DNA of 64,000 nt. Source: Blasia pusilla. Lineage: Eukaryota > Marchantiophyta > Marchantiopsida > Blasiales. The stretch covers positions 45,942,001 through 46,006,000 of the forward strand of contig CM114272.1 of the NCBI GenBank assembly GCA_050084515.1, in the 5' to 3' direction. Shown one piece after another: positions 56,701 through 64,000 of the stretch. The notes under the pieces were generated by a model. The model worked only from the letters and a program-made list of their open reading frames with translations, was not told where the DNA came from and ran no database searches. Position 1 is the stretch's first letter; each line of letters opens with the position of its first letter. Position numbers and translations under genes: made by a program.

Positions 56701-59700
56701 GATTAAATCGTCTCCTGTTCAGATGACTCCCGTCAACACAAAGACGCTTCCAATTGAATGTCCAAGTGTTCCAATTTCTCAACAATGCTACCTGTATACA
56801 AGGCCGGACTTCGTATAGAAACCCAATTGCTGAATTTGTCACCAAATTGACTCTCACAACGCCGCAATTTCTTATTGACAGCACTGCACTAGACTGGGCA
56901 GGGCTGCACCACCCGGGAAGAAATTCGCATTCAGACTTCAGTGCAGAAGTTACGTGAATATGCAAGAGGAACTTCCTTTTCAAAGATGACTTGAATACAC
57001 AAGTTTGTAGTTCTTGTTTACTGGAACGGAAGCAGAACTTCCTGCTGCATTCCGTCAAGTCAGGCTCATCTTGGGCTGCACTTTCTTGACCCCAATCCTT
57101 GACGCTGCTCACTCAGAGGACATTGGATGCACTGAGGGCGATCATCAGCCTGTCATAATTGGACCTCGTGTCACAATTGCACCTCATACCAATGCCCTCT
57201 GATACCATGTTGGAAATTTGTGAGCAGGTTGACATTCATTTAACCCATTATCGTGCAGGTCTACGAGAACTCTTGTGATGCACACTCACAGAAAATCTTC
57301 CTCCGTCATCTTACTCTTGTCCACGAGACATCTCAAGTTTGTAGACATCACCCTCCTCCAAAATGGTCAGAAGACTACAAATCCTCACCGGGCGAACCCA
57401 CCTCCTGGTTGGCGACCCCAGATAAAACGGGGTCACAGAACTCAATCTGTGTGAGCTCAATACTACTCAAGGAGTGGAGCATCCACACAAGCCTCACCAA
57501 ACAGTCACAGATTCAGGAGACGTCCCCTTCCAGGAATCACCTTCCACTGGCATGTATGACTGCTTTATCAGGTTTATACAAGTCATTAAATAATGTCTAG
57601 TTTCACACGGACATTCTTCCATACTATGGGCAGCAGGCCCTAACCCTAAAACCTAGAAACCTCATTCTCTTGGCTGTATATAACCCCTTGAGGGTGCCCT
57701 GCGAAATTACATTCTCTTACACCTTTACGTACAGAACTCTCTGAGCTGAGGAGCTGATTGAGAAGCACTGAGCGCGCTTTGCTGACCTGAGTGGATTGTG
57801 CTTCTGACCTCAGTAGTTCAGTGTGCTTCTGCTTTCAGACTGAGAGGTCTGCTGACCTGAGGGGTTCAGTGAGTCTTGTGATCCAAGGTGTCTAGTAGTT
57901 CTAACCTGAGTGGTTGCTATTGAGATGTCTACTGCTGCTAACCTGAGTGGTTGCTATTGTACTAAGTGTGCTTATGAATGCTAGGTAGTCTGGTGGTACA
58001 GGTTGTCTAGTGCTTTCCTCTACAAACTAACCTGAGTGGTTGCTATTGCACTAAGAGCTAGGTTGTAGAGAAACTCTGATAATCTAAAAGGAATATACAT
58101 GAATCTCTGTGATTCCAGCACCAAGAAAATTACCTGCAAATATGTGACTGAATCCACACAGGAATCGGTCCTCAACCAGAGGAGGAATGACCTGAGTCTT
58201 CTGAGCTATTCTTCGATCCACATCAAACAAGGTTTCAGAGCCACCTGGCTTGAACCTTGAATGGAGCTCTAAGTCAACACTAGCAAAATGGATCTGCAGC
58301 ATCCAAAATATTTGTCAAGACCATCCACCTAGTCATCACACCCCAGTCTACCTATGCACCTAACTAGCCTTGAGCAGAAACAAAACTTCAATAACAAGGA
58401 CAGCACAAATATACAACAGGTAGTGCAGAGTCTAGATGCATTTTTTAGCACACCTGCCGTAACATCATTGATGCTGCACGGAATGTCCTTGCTGCCAACA
58501 GCTTCGTATAAAGTTCCTCAGAAAGGACTTCCCCAGTCTTGTAGTGCTTGGCAATACCCAGTAAAGTAGCTCTGCCCATTCACAAAACGCAAGCATGTCA
58601 ACATCTGTGTAATTTCACAATCAGAGTTAGACTGCACGCCCACATGTTTTGCAATTTGTGCACTTATGAAGAAAAACTGCTCAATTACTGCAAGAAAATA
58701 AACTTTTGTATCTAAATTAGCAGAAGGTATGATTCTATCCATCATTCAGAAACACAGACTCTATGACATCCAGATTTCTGAGTACAAGTTATCCTGTGTG
58801 AACTAAATATACCTGTGATAACACCAGTTTTCCATGAACTGGGATGGTAGCTCTACAGCATCCCATTCCACTTTGCGTATGCCAGCCACTAAGCCTTCAT
58901 CTTGCCTGGTTAGCATGTGTTGGAGGGCATGCCCAAACTCGTGGAACACTGTTTCTACCTGCAACATGGAAATCAGAACAAATTTACGTCTCGTCTCCTA
59001 GAACTTCTGACAAACAATAGGCAAGAGTACAACCGACAAGTCCAAACAATTGAAACTCGATGAAATGCCTTGCAAGCTGACAGATGATCCATGTGATAGC
59101 TCATCAGCCAACAACATTAAATGATTGGTATGTTCAAAGTGTTGCGTTGTTATTTGTTTCCAAGTACTATGATTGATGATCATGCATCAGAGGCAAGTAA
59201 CTTTCACTTCTTTCCTCACGTCATCTTCTTTTTCCTCTTTTCTTATCCTACAGTTTGGATAGGAACCAAAAGTGAAAAGAACAAAAGAGAACAGGTAACT
59301 GCTTGTACCTCACGGAAGGTCATCAAACTGGGTTCATCACCAACAGGGGGAGTCTGATTGCACACCATGTGCGCCACAGGTAGTCTCACTTTCTTGTCTT
59401 TTGGAGCAAGAAGACTACTACGTCCAAGGACTTCATCCATCCAAGCCCCTCCTCTCTTCTCAGCAGGCCTTGAATATGGATCAAAATAGAAGTAAGCAAG
59501 GGGTTCACCAGCAAGGTCCTTTACTCCGTAGAAACGAACATCCCTGTGCCACACCTATAGTTCAGAAAATAAAATCAGTGAATTGGAATGACTGCGAATT
59601 CATTTGATATTCCAAATCCACATGTGCTGTCTCTAAATTCTTCATGAACTCCATCATCATTAAAATTGATGATAATTGGCATAATATAGTTTGAAGAAAT

Positions 59701-60332
59701 TTAGTTCAGATGCTAGCTTTGGGTCTGTACCGGAGCAAGCCCATCAGCCGCCTCAATATCTACTCCGAAAAGCATCTTCGCAAGGTTGAATAGACCCTCC
59801 GTAACTCTCGGCAAGGAGAAAAAGGGCCGCAGCTCTTCCTGCCAAACGGACATACTGCATTTGTAACTACTTAACCAGAATCATTTGTAACTTACTCATT
59901 CAATCAACCCCGAGTAGCCAAGCATCCAGTAGACATCATTACACGGAGACTCCAGCAAGCACAAGAACAATGAGTAAGAGCACACCACTTAGGGAGAAAG
60001 TTAGAAGCAAGCAGAGTCAAACAAAGTAAGGTTCAAAGTAAACCTAATGCGGCTTTGTCAGAGTCAACAGGTCCCATTGAGAGTGCACATGGTAAGCTAG
60101 AGCTCATGTAGATATTTACATGCAGCTTCGTCAATCCAACACCTGTTAGTGCCATCAACACACTTCAGAAACCTCACTATCTACAATGAAATGACTCAAA
60201 CCCTGCACACCTCGTTTATATTGAACTTAGCTTCCCGAAGCCTCTCACTCCAAAATGTGACATCCCAATGCCGCATATCATCTCCTTCTGCAGCCCCTTG
60301 CTCCTTTGCAAATGCCTTGAGATCCTCCAAAT
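47787..60332 (-). CDS. M3 family oligopeptidase (plant organellar/cytosolic oligopeptidase type), 3' ten exons
   Basis: A zinc metallopeptidase that breaks down short peptides, including cleaved transit peptides, in plastids, mitochondria or cytosol. Minus-strand exons: 60332-60211, 59838-59731, 59554-59309, 58958-58813, 58571-58454, 58293-58134, 48870-48839, 48449-48384, 48133-48062 and 47870-47787 (TAA at 47787-47789). They total 1,154 bases and join in frame with no stop; all visible introns are GT...AG. The active site is VFHEFGHAL (HExxH) in the 58958 exon, followed by [15 protein letters not shown] with the third zinc ligand Glu. Other family blocks are [36 protein letters not shown] and [13 protein letters not shown] (across the 9.26-kb intron). 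The last exon ends [13 protein letters not shown]. The 5' exons lie beyond copia-4 and the window edge, so targeting cannot be judged. It looks functional as far as seen. Confidence 0.93.
48987..49588 (+). repeat. 5' LTR of copia-1
   Basis: 602 bases. It contains GGCTGTATATAACCCC (TATA box near 49168), and a region in which CTGAGTGGTTGCTAT-like words repeat. Similar copies are at 51607-52242 and 57627-58089. Confidence 0.9.
49589..49602 (+). promoter_or_regulatory. Primer binding site complementary to internal initiator tRNA-Met
   Basis: GGTTATGGGCCCAC directly abuts the LTR. It is the exact complement of the anticodon stem-loop segment (GUGGGCCCAUAACC) of plant initiator tRNA-Met. Pairing extends to 49611 (CTACGCTTCC) with one mismatch over 23 bases. 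This is the half-tRNA priming known for Drosophila copia. Confidence 0.85.
49603..52370 (+). pseudogene. Copia-1 protease, integrase and RT remnants
   Basis: 49630-49830 reads [18 protein letters not shown] and [11 protein letters not shown] (end of the protease region). Integrase core: [20 protein letters not shown] (50195 on), then ERLNRTL-like remnants and [19 protein letters not shown] (50615 on). [22 protein letters not shown] and [14 protein letters not shown] (51380-51485), then [22 protein letters not shown] is cut at 51606 by the solo LTR and resumes at 52248 ([20 protein letters not shown]). It then breaks at about 52370, where LTR sequence starts. The YVDD motif and RNase H are deleted. 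Confidence 0.82.
51607..52242 (+). repeat. Solo LTR of the copia-1 family inside copia-1 RT
   Basis: 636 bases, flanked by TAGGG (51602-51606) and TAGAG (52243-52247), a five-base target duplication with one mismatch. The RT reading continues across it. It is a later insertion of a sister element, reduced to one LTR by recombination. Confidence 0.88.
52371..52394 (+). repeat. 3' LTR of copia-1, short left remnant
   Basis: TTAATTCTGAGAATTACTA corresponds to the TAATTCTGAGAAATACAA part of the 5' LTR. The remainder of this LTR is at 57627-58089, on the other side of copia-2. TACTA at 52390-52394 is the copia-2 target duplication. Confidence 0.75.
52395..52682 (-). repeat. 3' LTR of copia-2, truncated
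   Basis: Matches 57208 to about 57500. It joins directly to RNase H coding sequence at 52683. At that junction a 42-base segment (TGCTTGAAACCAATGTCTCC and onward) is duplicated in tandem (52684 and 52726). Confidence 0.85.
52683..54014 (-). pseudogene. Copia-2 reverse transcriptase and RNase H
   Basis: RT starts with [20 protein letters not shown] (54014 on) and continues [20 protein letters not shown]-like, then [51 protein letters not shown] and [17 protein letters not shown], where YVDD is changed to HVVD. Later parts are [37 protein letters not shown] and [12 protein letters not shown] (RNase H). A few frameshifts; inactive. Confidence 0.85.
54023..55322 (+). mobile_element. Copia-3: small deleted copia derivative inside copia-2 (plus strand)
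   Basis: It begins TGTTGAAATTTGTTAATATC at 54023, an LTR-like start, with a TATA-like CTGATGTATATAATG near 54244. After about 600 bases a start codon gives [20 protein letters not shown]. In another frame this runs directly into [10 protein letters not shown], the conserved integrase-to-RT linker of copia pol (SRDVxFNE), followed by a Ser/Thr-rich linker to about 55180. Gag, protease and integrase are therefore deleted. It replaces the integrase of copia-2 and ends near a 12-bp palindrome at 55320-55347. The 3' LTR is not found. Confidence 0.5.
55323..56700 (-). pseudogene. Copia-2 gag and protease
   Basis: The 306-residue open frame 56243-55323 contains [19 protein letters not shown] (gag), the CCHC knuckle [14 protein letters not shown] (residues about 118-131), the protease site [13 protein letters not shown] (intact DTG), and [14 protein letters not shown]. 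More N-terminal gag is read in other frames from about 56690 ([28 protein letters not shown]). It ends at the copia-3 junction. Confidence 0.85.
57197..57207 (-). promoter_or_regulatory. Primer binding site of copia-2, tRNA-Met 3' end type
   Basis: On the minus strand TGGTATCAGAG follows the LTR end CCAACA directly. This is the standard plant copia site complementary to the 3' end of initiator tRNA-Met. Confidence 0.92.
57208..57621 (-). repeat. 5' LTR of copia-2
   Basis: 414 bases, starting TGGAAGAATGTCC and ending CCAACA on the minus strand. Similar to 52395-52682. Confidence 0.88.
57627..58089 (+). repeat. 3' LTR of copia-1, main part
   Basis: Collinear with the 5' LTR from GGGCAGCAGGCCC to CTAAAA. 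It is followed by GGAAT (58090-58094) and then oligopeptidase intron sequence. Confidence 0.9.
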
Positions 60333-60426
60333 CTGAAAGTTCGACAGAAATAAATCTTCTCAGTGACATTGCAGTACAACTCCAGGATAAAATAGGGAAC
60401 CTTCCATGGAGTGTTGAAATCTTATC

Positions 60427-61054
60427 TGTTGAAATTGCAACTGTAAGATCAGGAGCAAAAAAATCTGTTTTTTACTATGAAAAGTTACTTTTTCTATCTA
60501 TAGGTAAAATTCTATTTTTAAGTTTATTAACTAGACCTTTAGGTTTTCGCAATAGTTTTTTTAGTCTTAGTTAAAAACCTTTAGGGTTACATAATAGCCT
60601 CCTTTAGCCTTAGTTAAAGACTTTTAGGGTTTAAGATAGCCAGGGCTATCCTATAAGAGCAAGAGGCTTACCAGAGCACTCTTATTCTCTTCTCTACTTT
60701 CCCCAGCTCCTGGACCTGCGAACTTCAGTATTGCTGCCCCTCAGCTTGGGTGGCTGACCTGTTGTGATAGAAGGAGTTGATGTTTCGGAGGACCTGCTGC
60801 TGGAGGAGATAGTGTGCTGCTTGAAAAGGCATCAATAGTGTAGAGAGTCTCTTCTTCCTATAAGGAGGAAGTTTATGAGTAGTAGATCAATCAGATCTCT
60901 CTCATGTTTTTGTAAGTACAGAGTTTCCTTTCCTATTTGACGTCTGTGAAGCTATTCCATGTATCTGTAATCTGCTGTAACTTCTTGGAGCTTGGAGAAA
61001 CAAATTAGCTTTGTAATCAAAGTCAATATTTGTTTACTCCTGTTTTTTCTTTAA
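60427..61054 (+). repeat. 5' LTR of copia-4
   Basis: 628 bases from TGTTGAAATTGCAACTG to TTCTTTAA. It contains CCTATAAGAGC (TATA-like, about 60651). Its sequence differs from the copia-1 LTR although both precede the same type of primer site. Confidence 0.75.
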
Positions 61055-61068
61055 GGTTATGGGCCCAC
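61055..61068 (+). promoter_or_regulatory. Half-tRNA-Met primer binding site of copia-4
   Basis: GGTTATGGGCCCAC, identical to 49589-49602, directly after the LTR. The ATG within it (61059) is also the first start codon of gag. Confidence 0.85.
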
Positions 61069-61583
61069 GAAGTGATATGGATCACTGGGTTAGCAAGAAA
61101 TTAGACACTACTAATTGGAGAGAGTGGTCTTTTGAAATGAAGATCCTTTGTTGTCATAAGGATTGTTGGGAAGTGGTCCAATGTTCACCAACAGCAATGC
61201 AACTGTTGGATGCAGAATGGATCAAATCCAACAATAGGGCAATGGCTGCATTGGTTATGAACATGGGAGACTCTGCTATAGAGATGGCCCGTGACAAACC
61301 AAATGCTCATGCCATGTGGGAGACTGTGAAAGAAGGCTTACAAACTGAATCTGTAGGACACATCTTTAGTGTCCTTCGGAACCTTGTGAACTTGCGCCAG
61401 GACGAATCTGAGCCTGTTGCTTCTCATGTGGCGAGGGTGAAAGGGATGATTTCTACTCTCATCGAAGGAGGTCTCAAAGTAGACGATTTTTTCCACGTAG
61501 GTCTACTTCTCAGCACTCTCTCTAAGAGTTTTGAGACTGTGAGTACTGTGCTGGAAGCTCAAGAGAAAAAGAAACTTACCTGA
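61059..61583 (+). pseudogene. Copia-4 gag
   Basis: It opens MGPRSDMDHWVSKKLDTTNW and reads through the copia gag core (WREWSFEMKILCCHKDCWEV, NAHAMWETVKEGL, SHVARVKGMISTLIEGGLK). A second Met (MDHWVSKK) seven residues in is an alternative start. A TGA at 61581 interrupts after EKKKLT. The frame continues to the zinc knuckle CKYCNMLNHTEEVC (about 61717-61758). Gag would form the particle. Confidence 0.85.
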
Positions 61584-64000
61584 GAGTATGTCAACGGACA
61601 ACTCATCAATGAAGAATCAAAGCATGCTGGTAGGAACAATGTATCTGATGAGATCGCTCTTGCTGCCAAGGTTGGTAAGAGAGGGTACAATGAAAAGGGC
61701 AAGAAGAAGCTCAAGTGCAAATATTGCAACATGCTGAACCATACAGAAGAGGTCTGTTGGAAAAAGGTGAGAGACCTGAAAGGCAAGAAGAAAAGCTTGG
61801 GAAAGTTCAACACTTCCGAGAAAGCTCATGTGGTTGAAGATAGCTATGATGATCAACTATTCATGACTTTGGAAGGTGATGTACCATTCGAATCAAGTTC
61901 TGGGGATGCTTGGTACATTGATAGTGGAGCAACATCTCACATGTGCGGTAAGAGAAGTTGTTTTAGCAACATTCAGAAAATCTCTACACGCAATGTAACA
62001 GTGGCAAGCAATCACAAGCTGGAAACTTCTTCCAAAGGTGAAGTTCATCTAAATCTGAAAGGTTGTAGAGAATTACTTCTCAAAAATGTCCTTTATATTC
62101 CTGAGATAGGAAAAAATCTGATCTCTGTGAAAGTCTTAGCAAGTGAGGGTTTCAAAGTGTTGTTTACAGATGATCATTGCATTATTTTTTATCATGATAC
62201 AACTGAAATCGGAAAAGCTTCGATTGTGAACAATCAGCTTTATAAACTTCATACAACACATGTTGATGAAGAATCAGCCAACATTGGATCTGAAGAAAAT
62301 TCTTTAGACATTTGGCATAGGCGACTAGCACATCTGGGAATTCAGAATATGAGGAAACTCCAGAAGATGGTTGTTGGATTCCATTTACAACCTGATAGTT
62401 CAGAATTCTTTTGTGAAGGTTGTATAGAAGGGAAACAGAGTAGAACTTCTATACCTAAGAAGTCCAAAACTAGAGTAGGAGAAAAGCTTGAGCTCATCCA
62501 CTCTGATGTGTGTGGACCGATGAAAGTAGCATCTCACGGAGGTGCAAAATACTTTGTTTCTTTCACTGATGACAAGTCAAGAAGGACGTTTGTCTACTTG
62601 ATGAAGACAAAGGATGAAGTCTTGGACAGATTTCAGCACTTTGTCAATGAGGTTGAGAATGAGCTTGGCCTGAAAGTGAAAGTGCTTAGAACTGATGGAG
62701 GTGGAGAATACATCAACAAACAGTTCAAAGATTTCTTATCTCAAAAGGGAATCAAGAGTCAAGTTACTGCAAGGAGCAGTCCAGAGCAGAATGGAGCAGC
62801 TGAAAGATTGAATAGGACATTGGTTGAAAGAACCAGGTCCATGCTCTCCACAGCAAACCTTGGTCGAGAATTTTGGGAGAAGCCTAACTACTGCCAACTA
62901 CTTGAAGAATTTGAGTCCTTCAACAGCATTGGACAACTTGACACCAGAGGAAGCATGGAGTGGTAAGAAACCAGATCTCTCTCACCTGAAAGTTTTCGGG
63001 TGTTATGCTTATGCTTTGATTCCAAAGGAGAAAAGAACAAAGCTAGACTCCAAATCGGAGAAATGCATATTCTTAGGGTATGAACCTGGATGTAAAGGGT
63101 ACAGACTCTTCAATCCAAGCACTAAGAAAGAAATCAGAAGTAGGGATGTCTATTTCAATGAGAAAGATCTTGGTAGCAGCATTACTAGCACTGCAGAAGT
63201 CAGTTTTGAAAAGGAGTTGACATTCTTTAAAGATATCAAGGTTGAAGAAAATGATGAGGTTGATAAATCTCCAAGGAGATCATCTCCAACCAGATTTTCC
63301 GTAAGGAGAAAGCCTGATGTAGAAACATCAGAAGTACCATTAGAGAGTACCGATAGTTATCTTACAGGCACAGAGCAACAACCTCCAGTTCGAAAATCAA
63401 CAAGGACATCCAAAATTCCAATTCGACTTGGGATAAGTCTTGGAAAAGGTGAGACTGACCAGCAAGAAGAAAGATTCACAGAGGAATCGCATCTGGCTGA
63501 AGTGTGTTACCAAGCCCTTGATAATGCAGGTTGTACATCAGGAATGTTAGAGGCTGATGAACCGCTAAGTCTTGAAGAAGCTCTCACTAGAGATGATGCC
63601 ATCCAGTGGGAGCAAGCGGTACATGAAGAGATGGGATCTCTCCAAAGCAATCAGACTTTTGAGTTGGTGAATTTGCCCCCCATGAGGAAGGCAATCGGTT
63701 GCAAGTGGGTCTTCAAAGTGAAAAGAGGACCTAAGAATGAGGTGGTCAAGTATAAAGCTCGACTAGTTGCTAAAGGCTACAGTCAGATTGAAGGACTTGA
63801 CTATGCAGAAACTTTTGCTCCTGTAGCAAAATTTACTTCCATAAGAAGCTTGCTAGCATTAGCGGCAAAGCATAATTGGGAGATACATCAAATGGATGTA
63901 AAAACCGCCTTCCTCCATGGAGAATTGCATGAGGAGATTTACATGCAACAACCAGAAGGTTTCAAGGATGGAGACAAGGTATGGTTGCTGAAGAAAGCCT
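61584..64000 (+). pseudogene. Copia-4 gag end, protease, integrase and RT (partial)
   Basis: The open frame 61731-62966 has protease WYIDSGATSHMCG (intact DSG), the pre-integrase block IWHRRLAHLGIQNMRKL, and the integrase core HSDVCGPMK, TDDKSRRTFVYLMKTKDEVL, RTDGGGEYINKQF and SSPEQNGAAERLNRTL (D, D, E present). A one-base deletion at about 62883 shifts the frame; it continues as LTPEEAWSGKKPDLSHLKV, RSRDVYFNEKD, then RT ([76 protein letters not shown]) to the window end. Confidence 0.88.

Larger units (their letters stand above)
52395..57621 (-). mobile_element. Copia-2: Ty1/copia element inserted into the copia-1 3' LTR
   Basis: The target duplication TACTA is at 52390-52394 and 57622-57626. 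On the minus strand the LTR starts TGGAAGAATGTCC (57621) and ends CCAACA (57208), followed by an ordinary tRNA-Met primer site. The 3' LTR (52682-52395) has lost about 115 bases of its start. gag-protease (about 56680-55323) and RT-RNase H (54014-52683) remain. The integrase region is replaced by copia-3. Confidence 0.88.
48987..58089 (+). mobile_element. Copia-1: Ty1/copia element with half-tRNA primer site, inserted in the oligopeptidase intron
   Basis: The target duplication GGAAT is at 48982-48986 and 58090-58094. The LTR ends are TGTTGTAAGAAC and CTAAAA. After the 5' LTR (48987-49588) and primer site, gag and the start of protease are missing. Remnants of protease, integrase and RT follow to about 52370. 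A solo LTR of the same family (51607-52242) sits in RT, and copia-2 sits in the 3' LTR. Without the nested parts it is about 3.2 kb, so it is a deletion derivative that was probably mobilised in trans or deleted later. Confidence 0.88.
60427..64000 (+). mobile_element. Copia-4: Ty1/copia element, runs off the window
   Basis: The 5' LTR is 60427-61054, with a half-tRNA primer site at 61055. Gag and pol follow in nearly one frame, with only a TGA at 61581 and a one-base deletion near 62883 seen. It sits in the oligopeptidase intron just 5' of the exon at 60332. The 3' LTR and target duplication are outside the window. It is the youngest-looking element here. Confidence 0.9.

Overview
The window looks like a transposon-dense nuclear segment of a land plant or close streptophyte relative. 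The only host gene recognised is a plant-type M3 oligopeptidase on the minus strand, with ten spliced exons between 47787 and 60332. It keeps an open reading frame and GT/AG splice sites in everything visible, although its introns are filled with retrotransposons. Nothing angiosperm-specific is seen and the species cannot be named from the sequence.

Layout. 1-3103: 3' part of a MULE-type DNA transposon (copy I). 3104-8800: a decayed Ty3/gypsy element. 8800-15655: the cargo half of another MULE-type element, carrying a ParB-like plus amino-methyltransferase gene (cargo alpha). 15803-16786: a minus-strand fragment of a DNA cytosine methyltransferase (DNMT) from a Ty3 polyprotein. 17163 to about 23065: MULE copy II. 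24385-24783 and 44103-45340: two halves of one LINE. Between the halves lies a Ty3/gypsy element (24785 to about 44105) whose pol encodes protease, a DNMT3-like cytosine methyltransferase, reverse transcriptase, RNase H and integrase, and ends in a PHD finger. This Ty3 is itself split by a nearly complete MULE-type element (26201-34857) bounded by a 10-bp target duplication. 45341-47780: an inverted solo LTR and AT-rich gene flank. 47787-60332: the oligopeptidase gene. 60427-64000: a copia element that runs off the window.

The most unusual feature is a dispersed family of about 100 short, nearly perfect palindromes (arms GCAACCCGTCGGA and TCCGACGGGTTGC around one base). They lie only in introns, divergent promoter regions and flanks of the MULE-type elements. 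Many are centred on GANTC. The same elements carry genes with a ParB-like DGNHR motif and a beta-class-like amino-methyltransferase.

The oligopeptidase intron between exons at 58134 and 48870 is 9.26 kb and contains a nest of copia insertions that can be ordered by their target duplications. Copia-1 is primed from an internal half of initiator tRNA-Met, as in Drosophila copia. Copia-2, inserted into it, uses the ordinary tRNA 3' end. Most premature stops in the Ty3 elements look like C-to-T or G-to-A changes, which suggests decay through methylated cytosine.
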